Notes: generated by a model not told the origin, from the letters alone. Shown: positions 31,928 to 43,934, counted from the first letter of the stretch. The stretch: 64,000 nt of DNA from Sorghum bicolor (GCF_000003195.3 NC_012872.2:57393695-57457694); one strand, 5' to 3'. Translations and numbers: made by a program.

Positions 31928-32121
31928 GGCCTTGTTTAAGTTCGCAAAAATTTCCAAGATTCTCCGTCACATCGAATCTTTGGTCGCATACATGGAGCAT
32001 TAAATATAGATAAAAATAAAAACTAATTGTACAGTTTACCTGTAATTTGTGAGATGAATCTTTTGAACCTAGTTAAATGAAAATGCTACAATAGTCAAAA
32101 ACCAAAAATTTGGACAAGGCC
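31928..32121. mobile_element. CTTGTTTAGTT-family MITE
   Basis: GGCCTTGTTTAAGTTCGC at the left and TTTGGACAAGGCC at the right form the terminal inverted repeat. The body has CATCGAATCTTTGG and AAAAACTAATTGTACAG as in the other copies. About 194 bp. Confidence 0.75.
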
Positions 32122-32410
32122 TTACTGTCACGCCCGTCCTCAGCGAGCTGAAATCCTGTAGTACTTCAAGTCTGAACCTGTAACGGAGATTCCCTTGGCA
32201 TTCCAAAGCCACGCGTAGGTTGAATTTCGCCTACCCGTGTCTGGAGGTCCCAAATGCGTCCAAGCTGCTTGCTGAGAAAAGGATAGGCAAGGCCGCAAGT
32301 ACCAGGACAGTGTTTGTCGCGCAGTGACGCCAACCATGGGTTGGTGCCTCCATGCGGGTAAGGGCACTGTTTGGAAGTTCTGTGATGTTTTTCACATGTA
32401 ATTTATGTGT
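32122..32410. other. Spacer between two MITE copies
   Basis: Moderately GC-rich DNA of unknown origin between two copies of the same MITE family. No coding support. Confidence 0.35.
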
Positions 32411-32412
32411 TA

Positions 32413-32574
32413 GGCCTTGTTTAGTTCCTAAAATTTCTAAAATCCTCTATCACATCAAATCTTTAGACGCATAAATAAAACATTAAACATAGATAAAAAT
32501 AACTAATTGTATAGTTTGCTTGTAATTTGCGAGACGAATTTAACTGAACCTAAAAAATTTCACGAACTAAGCCT
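32413..32574. mobile_element. CTTGTTTAGTT-family MITE, shortened copy
   Basis: Begins GGCCTTGTTTAGTTCC and ends CACGAACTAAGCC. The body has CACATCAAATCTTTAGACGC and ACTAATTGTATAGTTTGC. The second half is shorter than in other copies. Confidence 0.75.
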
Positions 32575-32655
32575 TATACTTCGTGAGTTAGCATGAGAGA
32601 GGAAGAAGAATAGAACACGAGCGAGGAGGGTTGGGGATGGAACTCTGAATGCTTA

Positions 32656-33364
32656 GACTGTCTCCAACAGTGTGAACCCAAACTAGAGGATGCATTCATC
32701 AATTTGGGTTGGCACAGCGAAAGGGTACGAGACCCATAACCTCCTCTCTCCAACAACAGACGCAACAAAGCAGACGCATCTCCCTTCCTCCTCTCGCGAG
32801 CGTCAAGCCCGGACTCTGTAGCCACCCTCGCCGCCTCCTCTTCCCTTCCTATCGCGGACAGCAAAAGCTGGTTGCCGCCCCTGCCAAGCTTCGCCCCTGG
32901 AGCAGATCCACGGCGGCCTCCCCCTCCACCACCCCTCGCGGATCCACGCTCGTCCCCTTCGTCACTTATGGCGGCGGCTAGGCCACCTGCGGGGACTGGA
33001 GATGCCATGGCTGCGCCCCCTCGCCGACCGGTGAGAACTAGGCCAACCTCGGTGGGGTGGATCGGCGACATCAAAGCGCAGTCTGCTTCCCTAGCGGAGC
33101 TTCCAGGTGCGTTTCTGAGCTGCCTCCGCACAGAGCTCCCCGTCGCGGGTCTGCCATGGTCGCACCGGCAGCTCCCAATCGCAGGCCCACCATCGTCGAT
33201 GGTGCAAATTTGGGTCGAGGAGAGAGCGATGCAGTTTTGGTTTCCCTCTCACCTCCGACGCAAAATGGGTGCTCACATGTATTCTTTGTTGGAGGGCGCT
33301 TTTCACTGTACACCAGGCATTTTAGGTATTTGGTAGACTTTTGTGTTCCTTGTTGGAGACAGTC
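32656..33364. mobile_element. 709-bp TIR element with GC-rich gene-like cargo
   Basis: The ends are GACTGTCTCCAACAG at 32656 and TGTTGGAGACAGTC at 33364, a 14-bp inverted repeat (13 of 14 or better), flanked by TTA on each side (32653-32655 and 33365-33367), as for PIF/Harbinger-type elements. The interior is strikingly GC-rich and rich in short GC-biased frames in both directions, unlike the AT-rich MITEs around it. It looks like a DNA element that captured pieces of genic sequence. No source gene was recognised and no transposase is present. Confidence 0.65.
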
Positions 33365-33402
33365 TTAGCAGAGTTTCAGTTTAGTTGTACAAATTGTCTG
33401 CC

Positions 33403-33458
33403 AAACGCCTCTCAAGTGCTAGCATTTATACAACGCCTCTCAAGTACTAGCATTTATA
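33403..33458 (+). repeat. 28-bp tandem duplication
   Basis: ACGCCTCTCAAGTGCTAGC and its neighbour ACGCCTCTCAAGTACTAGC head two adjacent 28-bp units with about two differences. They lie 38 bp right of the TIR element. Confidence 0.85.
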
Positions 33459-34273
33459 CAGGAGCTATGCCTTCCACTCTGGACCAAAGACGCACATTGG
33501 GCCGGCGGACTCTCTTGGGCCGAGACGACGGAGATGGGTCGGAGTCTTTGTTGTCTGATCGGAAACAGCACAGCTATCTTCAGCAACCCTGAAGCACTTA
33601 TATTTTCTTGTGAATCAGAAAACCACTGTAATACCTCTTCTCCAACATCTAAAAATAGACATACTATTTTATCGAACAACGGATTGGTGACAAACACCTC
33701 AGAATATTTCTAGAACCGATACAGGACCTTGCAGGGGAGGGTAAATGGCAAAAACCAGTTACATAGCCGAAAGTCTCCTAGTATAAAAACCCCTTACCAT
33801 GTACAGTACTTTTCGCATATTATTATATGCCTCTTTGAGACCATTCCAATGCACTTGTCGAGTATTCCTGGCACAACACCACTGAGATGCACAAATGTCA
33901 TGGGATTGAAATTTTATTACCTCTTCGTCCCTAGAGAAGACGAAACATTTCTTTGAAAAAAAAACTAAGAATGAAAAGGTACAAAGAAACCACTCTGCAG
34001 AGCATGTCTTGTGTTAAATTAGGTTACTGGCTACACATCCTATAGGTTGCTGCTCAACGATTACAAGGCATCTACAATGGTGTTGAGAGCTTGAGAAAGC
34101 AAGAATCTGATAAAATTCAATACAGCAAAAGACTCGAATCACCACCAGGATGTGTTGGTCCACTCAGATTTCAGCAATATAGAACAAGTAACACCATTGT
34201 GAATCTTGTGATAATACCTCCATCCCAGTTAACTCAGCAAGCCGGCATATGCTCAGTTGAACATAACTGAATA
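33459..34273. other. 3' flank and 3' UTR of the SSB gene
   Basis: Downstream of the SSB stop codon on the minus strand. The part next to 34274 should be 3' UTR. The transcript end could not be placed. No other gene was recognised. Confidence 0.4.
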
Positions 34274-36594
34274 TCAGAAGTAGCCGACGCCCTTGACTTC
34301 ACCCAACTTTGGAGCATTGGTGTCATTGCCCAGAAACAAGAGACGACCTGTTACATGACAATGTCATAATCTGGTAGGCACAAACACCAGTGCAAAATCT
34401 CAACATAATCTGTCCACATGAGACCTAACATTACTTTGCATGATGGGAAAAAAAGATATGAAAAGAGAACCAAATAACCTATGAAAAGAGAATCAAGTAA
34501 CCTAGGTGCTGAACGCTGTGAAAGCACCTACGCAAGCATTTACTGCCATGAATATTTTAAAAATGAAGGATAATGTTTAACTCAGATATGAAACATCGTG
34601 TGGTCTCATAGTATTAGTTCACATCGATTTGGAAATGGTTCTACTATGCTTTTCAGAGATTCAGTTGATTTAGATTAATAATTAATGAAACATTTATTGT
34701 TTTATCACATGAAAGAATTAATGAAAATATCAGGACCCAAATTCCAAGATATCTATGTTTTTGTGGCGGTCTTCAGGAGTGCCTTATAAACTACTAATAA
34801 AGTGAAAGAGGAGAACATCTCCAAAAGATTTTACATCTGGGGTATTATTAGCAACAGATTCCTTGTCTACAATCTTTATACCAGCATATTTGAGAGAGAT
34901 GGAGGCATATCACATCAAGTCATCAACAATTAAAATCACAATTCCAAACAGTACAATATTCACCAACTGTTCATTGTTTAAACATTGGTAGGACACGAGA
35001 AGAGATACCCAAAAGGTAAAATTGCTATATTATTGCTGGAACGTGATTGAGCATCTATGCTAATGCTTATACTGTATTTGCTACTGGCATGAATCTAGAT
35101 GCAGATGAATTTCTAAAAGTAGTAAGTTGTGGGTGTAATAGTTCCCCATTTTCATTTTACTATATTCCTTGATGATATTCATCAATTGAAGATTCTAAAC
35201 TGTTCCCCTTCTATTCAATAAGGAAATGGTAGTAAGGACAAGAAAGGGAACTAGTTAAAACAGAGCCATGAGCAATAGATAAGTTGAAACTTCAATCATG
35301 GCCTACAAAAGGCAATATACGCTATAAATTAAATTGATAGTGCAAGAAGCATACCAGTTGATCGCACAGCTATTTCTCTTATGCGTCTAACCAGCCCAGT
35401 AATTGGATCACAGAACACTTTGGTCTCAAGATTTCCTTCCAAATAGAGGACAGTGCTGAAATGTTGCAATCAATGCATATTTGAATGTATCAGCATTTCT
35501 TAAGGTTAGAAAATCAATCAACCCAATTAATCAAACTCTGATAAAGGAACTGTGAATCTTATAAAACTATAATAAAACTGAACAATGCTGCACTTGACGA
35601 AACCAAAATGAAATCCACCCAAAACATGAAAGTATCCACTAAATCATGTCAAAAGAAACCTACAAAGTGAACTAAAAATGGCTATATATGCAATTATCTA
35701 TATCTACAAAGAGAAACCTACACTCATTTTTTCCCGATCTAGAAAAGTAGTGCTTAACTCATGGGACAAAATCAAATAACGTCAGTTACAGTTCGGAATG
35801 GAGGCTAAAGGACTAGTATTATCCTCCCCTTTTGCATCAAGTTTCAAAGCATAGCACATTAACCATGCAGACAAATCCAATACTCGGTATATATCAACCA
35901 AATGGGAGTAACCAAAGCTGGCCCTCTTGCTAACTCCCAGCCATTCGGCTGAAAATTACATTTCTTTTCAAGGTAAATTCCAACAGCACGACTACAAGCA
36001 GACAAGGGCTCACCCAGTCTTAACGTTTTTGAGCGCGAGGGTGCCGAGGCGCTCTGGGTAGACGCAGACGCGGTGCCACTGCACGGAGCACCTGTCGGCG
36101 TACTGGTGCGGCTCCTCGCGATCCAGCGGGCGGCGGTTGTTGCGGATGCCGCCGGTGCCGAGCGAGAAGAGGACGACGGTCCTCCCATTCCGCAGCCGCT
36201 TCTGCATCGGCTCCTGCCCGACCTTCCCCACCAGTATCGCCTTCACAACCCCGCCAAAAGCGGGAAATCATCAGTTGGCACCAAATTAAACCCAAAATGG
36301 AAGGGGGAGAATCAAGAGCTCCAGTCCAACCTTGTAGATGCCAGGATCGAGGCCGTTCTCGAGAGGGCGGGTGGTGTCGGGCGGGCGCGGGCGGTTCGAC
36401 GTCTGCTGACGATCCTGGTCCGCGCGGGGCTGGTAGTGCTCGTGCTCAGGGTCGGACTCCGCATCGGATCCGTTGAACGAAGGGGTCGAGGAACTGGGCG
36501 TCGTGGTGGTGGAGAAGGAGCTGAGTCGGGATGACAGGAAGCGGCGGGACAGGATGAGGCGGCGGGCGAGGAGGGAGGCGGAGGAGGCCGCCAT
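34274..36594 (-). CDS. SSB: Mitochondrial single-stranded DNA-binding protein
   Basis: Four exons: 36594-36331, 36240-36014, 35455-35355 and 34347-34274. The reading phase fits at all three GT-AG introns and gives 221 residues ending KGVGYF-stop. The protein binds single-stranded DNA, most likely in mitochondria during DNA replication and repair. Residues 1-35 are rich in Ala, Ser and Arg with no acidic residue, a typical organelle transit peptide. About 40-80 is a polar linker. From about 89 an OB fold starts AILVGKVGQEP and includes RNGRTVVLFSLGTGG, WHRVCVY, and, across the exon 2/3 join, TVLYLEGNLETKVF. Introns are 90, 558 and 1007 bp. The initiator ATG lies in a GC-rich exon. Plastid targeting cannot be excluded. 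Confidence 0.9.
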
Positions 36595-37110
36595 GGATGC
36601 ACGCCGCGAGGAGAGGAGAAGCAGAGCGGAGGGGAGGGAAGAGGCAGTGAGGCAGGAATCGTCGACGGCGCTAAACCCTCTGCAAAAACCTAGCTGTCAC
36701 GGGTCAGGTGGACGGGGCCGTTGTATGGGCCGAGCTGTATCGCCACGGTGGGCTGGGCTGTATCCCCACGATGCGCTACTTTGGAAACGGATTATTACAT
36801 TATCGGAATTCCTACATTATTTACATTATATATATTGTGTGTATAGAGACTCCATGGTTAATTTTTTTTTCTTATAAAAAGGATGGGCCTGTTTAGTTCA
36901 CTGTAGAATGCAAAATGTAAAATACCGATTACTTTGGAATGATGAAATGTAAAATGTCAAAAAATTTAAGGTTATGTTTAGTTCCATCCAAAATATAGAA
37001 TTTATTATCCTCATTATGGTCTCTTGAGGTCCTTTTGGAGGGGGGAGGGGGGGTTGCATCTTGAGACTAAAATTCAATATAGAGAATAGGAATATTTTTT
37101 GTTTGGAAGG
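36595..37110. other. Upstream region of the SSB gene
   Basis: A GC-rich leader near the ATG passes into AT-rich DNA. A GCCTGTTTAGTTCACTG start near 36890 may be one end of a MITE without a clear partner. No gene was seen. Confidence 0.35.
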
Positions 37111-37117
37111 TCATGAA

Positions 37118-37201
37118 CAATGTGGACTCTAAGTTTCACATTGTTCGAGGTAAATAAATAACTTTAGACTCTATAATAAAGTCTGTATTGTCAGTGCCCT
37201 T
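37118..37201. mobile_element. Partial copy of the GGGCACTCACAATG MITE family
   Basis: ACAATGTGGACTCTAAGTTTCACATTGTTCGAGGTAA-type sequence, then GACTCTATAATAAAGTCTG and a terminal CAGTGCCC, match the full copies at 47156-47363 and 61889-62093. The left end is not recognisable. Confidence 0.6.
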
Positions 37202-37989
37202 ACACACCCAATGATCTGGACTCTCTGGAGAGAGACAAATCACAGCTCAGACAGTCTTGGCGCGCGACGCGACCACCGATCGATTGATGCTAGAGATCAG
37301 TAGCACGCACGCAGATGTGCATGTCCTGCGGAAACATCTCGTCAGCTGCCTCTCGTGCCATTGTCCCACCCACGTCGAGCACCGCGCGCCATGCCGTGAG
37401 CCCCAGGCCGGCCGGGCCGTCGCCTCGGACGACACGCACACGCGGCGCGCGGCACGCCAGATCTTTGGACACTTCCCATAGCATGCATAGCGCGGCGGCT
37501 GGTATGACGCAGCAACTGCCGTGTACTTACGTGTGTGTGGGCACGGTCTCTCTGGTCTCTGGTGGGGTACGGATGCCATATTACAAGTACATACTGTATA
37601 TACATGCATGCATACGGTGCTCCGTACATATACACACGGACTGCCGTATAGAAGCTGGGAGCGACGCCGACGACGTACGGTGCAATGTATCCCAGCCGTC
37701 GACAACAGAGTATGATGATGAGGCATAAGCATGGTCCAGGGACTAGCAGGGATACCACATGAAGCTTCTGTTGAGCACATTTCAATTAGTCCGCAGGAGG
37801 CTCGCCAGAAGCTAGAAGCCAGATGAGATGCCATGCAATGCATGATGCATGGTCGTCCTCCTTGTAAACACGAGATCTGATCCGCAAGGCGCAAGCGAGC
37901 GAGGGAGACCGGAGACCACAAGAACGTGACGACGCCACGGCCCACGGCGGCGGGCAGCACCAGAGATCTCGGGGGTGGGCCTGCGTGAG
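37202..37989. other. Moderately GC-rich intergenic DNA, no recognised gene
   Basis: Several short frames exist, the longest 237 codons on the minus strand (37960-37247), but none resembles a known family and they overlap on both strands. Confidence 0.4.
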
Positions 37990-38231
37990 AGCCTTGTTTA
38001 GTTCTATAATTTTTTGCAAAATTAACACTATAACAATTTCATTTATATTTGACAAATATTATCTAATCATAGACTAACTAGACTTAAAAAATTTGTCTCG
38101 CAAATTATAGATAAAATATATAATTAGTTTTTTTATTTATATTTAATATTGTATGTATGTGTTATAACATTTGATGTGACGTGGAATTTTTTAAAAAAAA
38201 TTGCAAATTTTTTTAAGAACTAAACAAGACC
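37990..38231. mobile_element. CTTGTTTAGTT-family MITE
   Basis: AGCCTTGTTTAGTTC at the left and AAGAACTAAACAAGAC at the right are inverted. The internal order (ATTTGACAAATATT, CTAACTAGACTTAAAAAATT, GTCTCGCAAATTATAG, TTTGATGTGACG) is the reverse orientation of the copy at 43363. About 242 bp. Confidence 0.8.
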
Positions 38232-38887
38232 CGGGCAATCAGAGACGACGACGGAGGGCACGGTACAGCACGCACCAGTGCACAGCACGCCATGTGACTA
38301 GAGATAGCTAGCTAGCCTCCGGCGACAAATCACCCGCACCTTTCTCTGTGTGTTTCCGTGAGACCCTGACTAGCTACGCCCGCCCCGCCCGTCGTCGCCG
38401 GCCGGACCACGCCGTGCACGGGCACGGCCTAGGCTTATGCCATGTGGTCGACTTGGTCCCCGGCGCCGGCCAGCCAGTCCGGTGTCCGGCCCTCTCTGCC
38501 ATGCGCCCATGCCTCGCTACCAACAAACGCTTCTTCATTTCACTCGATTCCTAGCCTGCGACGCTGTCCACTTTCCGCCCCGCCGCTACCTAGCTCCTCT
38601 AATTCTATTTGCCGGTAAGAAAAGTCATGACTCAAAGTACTATTTACTGATTTGATATAAGAAAAAAAAACACTACAAAATAGCTAGTATATTTAACAAA
38701 TAAGCTCAAACGAACATGACCTATAGCCTGCACATTGATATGCATCTGTTCCATAGTCCACAATCTGATACCCAATTAAAACCATTATCCAGTCATCAAC
38801 CCGTGTCTTATATATGAATTAGAAGAATGTTATGACATAATCATGAAAAGTTTGTGTTTAATACATTCGGCTAACAATGCAAAAATG
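38232..38887. other. Intergenic DNA, nothing recognised
   Basis: A GC-rich patch at about 38240-38600 and AT-rich DNA after it. No coding or repeat assignment could be supported. Confidence 0.35.
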
Positions 38888-39129
38888 CACCAAATCTATC
38901 CCAAACTATAAGTCATTTGACTTTTTAAACACCAAGTTTGTCCATTCGTCCTATTTAAAAATTTATGCAAAATATCATTTCTTTTATCGTGGCTTAATTT
39001 ATTAATAAAAGTTATTCAAGAATGACTTAATTAATTTGACTATGTTTACATAGTTTTTTTGAATAAGACGAGTGGTCAAATTTGAGGTCAAAAAAGTCAA
39101 ATTTCTTATAATTTGGAATGTGGGGAGTA
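38888..39129. mobile_element. Degenerate Stowaway-like MITE
   Basis: The left side has ATCCCAAACTATAAGTCATTTGACTTT and the right side AAAGTCAAATTTCTTATAATTTGG, inverted, ending GTGGGGAGTA. The outer left end is eroded. Confidence 0.5.
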
Positions 39130-39504
39130 CTTAAGTTTGCACACACATTTTCTGTTTATTCGTTTTCTAACACGAAAAAAATCCATCCATCCTAAAAAGA
39201 ATACAATTCTAGATCTAAACTAACTTTTTTTAAGTTCAACTAAATTTTCACTTAACATTCGTAAAAAAACTATTTGAAGACACGAAGTATTCAATATTTT
39301 TTAATTGTTTGATTTTGGGCGTTGAAGGAATATGAATGTTGTAGTAGGGACTGTTGTTTTGACGAATGTTAAGTGATGTACCTAGAAATACATGTATTTG
39401 ATTATTTATGTTCACAAAATTTCCTTAATGACATAGTTTTACTACATAATAATTTATAATTTCCATGTTTTTAGCAAAACCCCTAAGGGAAATAACTTCT
39501 ATTA

Positions 39505-39990
39505 CAACTAGGTGAATTCCCCGCGCGGTGCTACGGGATTTTCTTAAAAATAAATCATTATATATATAACATTACTACATGGTATTCAGTATATTTTGTA
39601 TATATGCATATATATATATATATATGAATTTGACTTGCATGTTATTTTATTGTATTAGATCTAGTAAACAATTATTAAGCTAATAGAAAAAAATAATAGA
39701 ATATTTTATTACATTATAGAGACATAGGTGATCAAATAAATAGCATACGTAGATGACTTGTATGTTAACAGATTAAATATTTAAAGTATTTCATATGATA
39801 TAGATGACATGAATATTTTTTATAATTAATATGGGATGACATAGACTTAGCGGAGAATAATGTGGACACATTGCATGAGAGATAGAACATTTAGTGGGTC
39901 ACTTAGTGGGGAATGATGTAGACACCTTGTATGAAGAGAGAATTCATCTAGTGAGATTTAGCTTTATAAGAGTATATGATATGCTATAGG
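39505..39990. mobile_element. Unclassified AT-rich repeat beginning CTAGGTGAATTCCCCGCGCG
   Basis: The start resembles a widespread plant repeat (TAGGTGAATTCCCCGCGCGGTGCTACGGG) and the end TTTAGCTTTATAAGAGTATATGATA fits the same family as I remember it. Class and exact ends are uncertain. It contains a short (TA)n run at 39608-39626. Confidence 0.4.
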
Positions 39991-40985
39991 TCTTGTACCT
40001 TCTAGGGAAGGCTACCACTAAATAAGCCAACCATTTAAAACCTTGTATTTATAGTTTATAAACAAATGTTCTCTTATTAAACAATTATATTGAAACTATG
40101 TGACAATATTGCAAGAATTTACTTTAAATAATTGTATATATTTTATCAAATTAATGTAACATATCAATACTGGTGATTTAATTCTAAGCACTCTAATTTT
40201 TTGAATAATGCTATTAAACATTTATTTCTTCAGCAGAGGAAATTCAACATCAATATCTTGAGTGTTACAATGCAAAATAAAACAACTGTTTTTGCCATTA
40301 TAGTAACTAAGGATGGATTTTAGGATGGAAACCAGTTTTTTAATAAAATATAATGGAAAATTTGAATAAAAGATCAAGAGCTTGAAGGATTAAAAAATTG
40401 TAATAATTTATAAGATTAAAAGTTGGAAACCAAAATAAATATTCATAATGTCACTAAAAGGCTGCAGCAAGAGTAGATAGAACTTAAGCTAAGGTTCAAA
40501 CTAAATACATATTTAAAACCCACATAGATACAATGTAAAGAATGAAAACATGTAGAGAGTAATCGGTAAATTTATCACCATAGAATAAAGATTAGGGTGA
40601 AGATAATTAATTTTGATTTATCCTATGTACTAAATTTATTCACAAAACTTAAACTTGAATACTCATGTGCGGTAAGATTCTGGCCGTGATGAGACATTGG
40701 TTTATGCCTTTATGGGCTAGCTAGTATATATCCATGGCTACCGAATTGATGGCAAGTTCCTTTTGCTGATTTTTGAATGATTTTTTTTATCACGCCTGAG
40801 AGAACTTTGCATGCCTGTTCTTTCGAAAGAAACTTTGCATACCAGTTCTGAACTTCCGAGCAGCTGGTGACTGATCTGATGAGACGCCTAACACAGATGC
40901 AGCGCTGGATTAGTGAGCGAAAAGATTGCTGTAAAAAATGCCGAGCCTGACTGCCTGAGTGCTTCAAAGTCTGATGACATGCCGG
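39991..40985. other. AT-rich intergenic DNA, nothing recognised
   Basis: No gene, MITE ends or LTR termini were found. Confidence 0.35.
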
Positions 40986-40989
40986 AATA

Positions 40990-41077
40990 GGTTGACAGTT
41001 CGTAGAGTGTCAATCTGAATGACCTAGGATTTAGGTTGACAGTTAGTAGAGTGTCAATCTGAATGGCCCAGGATTTG
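40990..41077 (+). repeat. 44-bp tandem duplication
   Basis: Two adjacent 44-bp units both start GGTTGACAGTT and contain GTAGAGTGTCAATCTGAATG, with about four differences (for example GACCTAGG against GGCCCAGG). Confidence 0.9.
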
Positions 41078-41562
41078 GACGTGACTGCACGAGAACTGGT
41101 CGTTGTTGCTTTGTTGGCATGCAGCAAGGAGAACCAGAGCTTACTCAATGTCCAGTAAAACAAGTAGTTATCCATTGCGAGACGCAAGTGTCGCAATCGG
41201 ACACTGGTGTGCAGTACGCATCATGGTTAATGCAGTTGTGTAGCATAGAGTGGGTGGACAATATGATCTCTCTGCGTGCTACTTAGTAGACGGGATTATC
41301 TAAACTCACAGGGCGATGTTGAAACCTGAATGTGACACGGATACTGGTCTCCCACATTGGACCATGATCAGCTAAATGTTTAGCAGCAGTAGATATATAG
41401 GAAATGTTTACCAAGAGTTGGGGACAGCGCACGCCGAATGTATATATTATTTCTTCCTCTGCCATTTTTTGTCCACCGCAACTGCAAGGTCATAGGAAAG
41501 AACCTTGCGACATCAAACAAGCTCATCGTCCAAGCTCACTGTTTGTTTGTAAAAAAAATATA

Positions 41563-41700
41563 TACTCCCTCCATCTCAAAAAACATGTAATTCTAGCTTT
41601 CAAATTTGTCCCAAAAACATGTAATTATAGAGTTAAAGATCAGATCACCTTTTTTAATGAGACCCACCATAAAAATATCCTACATTACTGAAAACTACCA
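41563..41700. mobile_element. Left half of a Stowaway-like MITE
   Basis: TACTCCCTCCATCTCAAAAAACATGTAATTCTAG-type sequence starts a Stowaway element, but no matching GGAGGGAGTA end follows within the next few hundred bases. Confidence 0.4.
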
Positions 41701-41947
41701 TCCATGAGAAAAACATTCTACAAGACAACCACTTCTAGAGAAACAAATGCATATAAAAAGAAATCATAATGTGTTTTTTTTTTGGAAAAATCATAATGTG
41801 ATTGACAACGCATCAAAGTGTGAAAGCGGTAGGTATAGCAATGGGTGATGCAGTCCGTCTTCAGGATCAGAAACTCAGGTACAGACGTACAGTAGAGATG
41901 CCCTATTGATCACAGGCAAATCCTTCTTGGTCTTGGAGATTCTTTTA

Positions 41948-42293
41948 GGCCCTGTTTAGTTTCCCATCCAAAAATTTTTTATCCATCACATCGAATCTTT
42001 GGACATATGCATGGAACATTAAATGTAGATAAAAAAATAAACTAATTACACAGATTAGTTGAGAATCGCGAGACGAATCTTTTAAGCCTAGTTACTCCAT
42101 GATTAGCCTTAAGTGCTACAGTAACCCGCATATGCTAATGACAGATTAATTATGCTTAATAAATTTGTCTTGCAGTTTCCTGACGAGCTATGTAATTTGT
42201 TTTTTTATTAGTTTCTAAAAAACTCTCCCGACATCCTTCCGACACATTCGATGTGACACTCAAAAAATTTTCATCCCCAATCTAAACAGACCC
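41948..42293. mobile_element. Longer MITE related to the CTTGTTTAGTT family
   Basis: GGCCCTGTTTAGTTTCCC at the left and CAATCTAAACAGACCC at the right form inverted ends. The body includes CACATCGAATCTTTGGACA and, inverted, CATTCGATGTGACA. About 346 bp, longer than its relatives. Confidence 0.75.
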
Positions 42294-42544
42294 TTAGAGA
42301 AATTCATGTGCATGGGCGATTATGCGAATCAACATTTGCACCAAGTGATTGATGCAACTTGTCTTCTTCATCGAAGAGGTATTTGGTTCTAGGGACAGGT
42401 GGATAAGTCCTAGCATTTGGTTGAGAGACAAGAACATCCCAAAAAATTAATCGGATTTCTATTAAGAAAAGAAAATTCAAGAAACTAGTAAGAAACTAAT
42501 CAGTTAGAGGACTTCAAATAAAAACCATAAGTTTTTTTTTATAT

Positions 42545-42681
42545 ACTTCCTCCGTTCCAAATTATAAAACATTTTTTTAGTTCTAGATTCATAATTTTTG
42601 TTATGTACTTGATATACACTATATCTAGATGTATAGAAAAGCTAAAAACGTCTTATAATTTGGATGGAGAGAGAGAGAGAG
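42545..42681. mobile_element. Stowaway-like MITE
   Basis: ACTTCCTCCGTTCCAAATTATAA at the left and TTATAATTTGGATGGAGAGA at the right are inverted repeats. The right end has grown into a short (GA)n run before GTATA. Confidence 0.7.
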
Positions 42682-42701
42682 TATATATGAAATTAGAATT
42701 A

Positions 42702-42944
42702 GGCCTTGTTTGGATCTGAATTTTTTTTGAATTTTGACATTGAAGCACTTTTGTTTTTATTTGACAAACATTGTCCAATCATAAAGCAACTAGACTTAAA
42801 AAATTCGTCTCGCAATTTACAGATAAATTGTGCAATTAGTTTTTATTTTCATCTATATTTAGTGCTACATGCACGTGCCGCAAGATTCGATGTGATGGGG
42901 AATTTTGAAAAGTTTTTGGTTTTTGGGCTGAACTAAACAAGGCC
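42702..42944. mobile_element. CTTGTTTAGTT-family MITE
   Basis: GGCCTTGTTTGGATC at the left and CTGAACTAAACAAGGCC at the right, 243 bp. The internal words match the 37990 copy in the same orientation. Confidence 0.85.
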
Positions 42945-43362
42945 TTATTATGTTGTTCTCTTCTTAACTCTATACAAAATCAATATCAGAAGTTTTTATG
43001 CGAGCAGTAGTTGTTGATGCTAATAAATAACATGTACCGGGCAAATTATATATCCAAATGTCGTTGATCATTCAAATCAAATCTATTTGGATACTCCTCC
43101 CGTCTCTAAGTAAATAACATCTAAGATTTGCCCTAAGCAATTTTCGTAAGTTTTGAGTAATTTTGTACTGTAGGAAAGAATATTAGCAGCATCTACTACT
43201 AGCATAACACTAAGTGAGTACACTAATCATACTAATTTTGTGCCATAAATATTAGTTTTAGATCTAAGTAATCCAAGGAAATAAAAACTGTGCTTGTTTG
43301 GTTGCTGTCCTGCCAAATGTGGCCGATTCAAATCTTGATTTTTCATGCCATAAATGAACTTT

Positions 43363-43601
43363 GGCCTTGTTTAGTTCCCCAAAAATTTGTAAAATTTTTC
43401 AGATTCTCCGTCACATCGAATCTTTAGATGTATACATTAAGTATTAAATATAGATAAAAATAAAAACTAATTGCACAGTTTGGTCGGAATTGACGAAACG
43501 AATCTTTTGAACTTAGTTAGTCTATAATTGGACAATATTTATCAAATACAAACGAAAGTGCTATTATTCATATTTTACAAAAAATTTTGGAAGTAAACAA
43601 G
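43363..43601. mobile_element. CTTGTTTAGTT-family MITE in the PIN promoter
   Basis: GGCCTTGTTTAGTTCCCC at the left and GGAAGTAAACAAG at the right, about 239 bp, in the opposite internal orientation to the 42702 copy. It ends about 160 bp upstream of the PIN TATA box. Confidence 0.85.
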
Positions 43602-43759
43602 ATTCAAACCCCATTTTGCATCTGCATCAAATTCGCTGCTCGGCTCCAGCGTTTCTTCCGCGCACACGGCAGCCCCCCCGGCCGGATCGCTCGATCCACA
43701 CTACACACGGTCTTTGTTTGTCGCAGTCGCAACGGATTCGGCGATTCGCAATGCTCCCA

Positions 43760-43768
43760 TATAAATAG
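43760..43768 (+). promoter_or_regulatory. TATA box of the PIN gene
   Basis: CCCATATAAATAGAATGG fits a strong plant TATA box. Transcription would start near 43790-43800, giving a 5' leader of about 140 bp before ATG 43935. Confidence 0.75.
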
Positions 43769-43934
43769 AATGGCCGCCGGCCGGCGTTGCCTACTTCACA
43801 AGATCAGAAGAGCCCACTCCTGCATGTAAGAAAAGAACTCGGCCGGATACTCCACCCGAGAGCCCTTCTTCTTCTTCCTCCTCCCTCCTCCGTTGGGCGT
43901 TGGCCGCCGGTGGTGGTGGTGGGCGTGGGCCAAG

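Noticed and set aside
32574..33131. A 185-codon minus-strand protein over the TIR element
   Set aside because: It crosses the left terminal inverted repeat into a neighbouring MITE and resembles no known protein.
37247..37960. A 237-codon minus-strand frame
   Set aside because: No family resemblance, overlapping frames on both strands and no splice or promoter context; it follows from GC composition.
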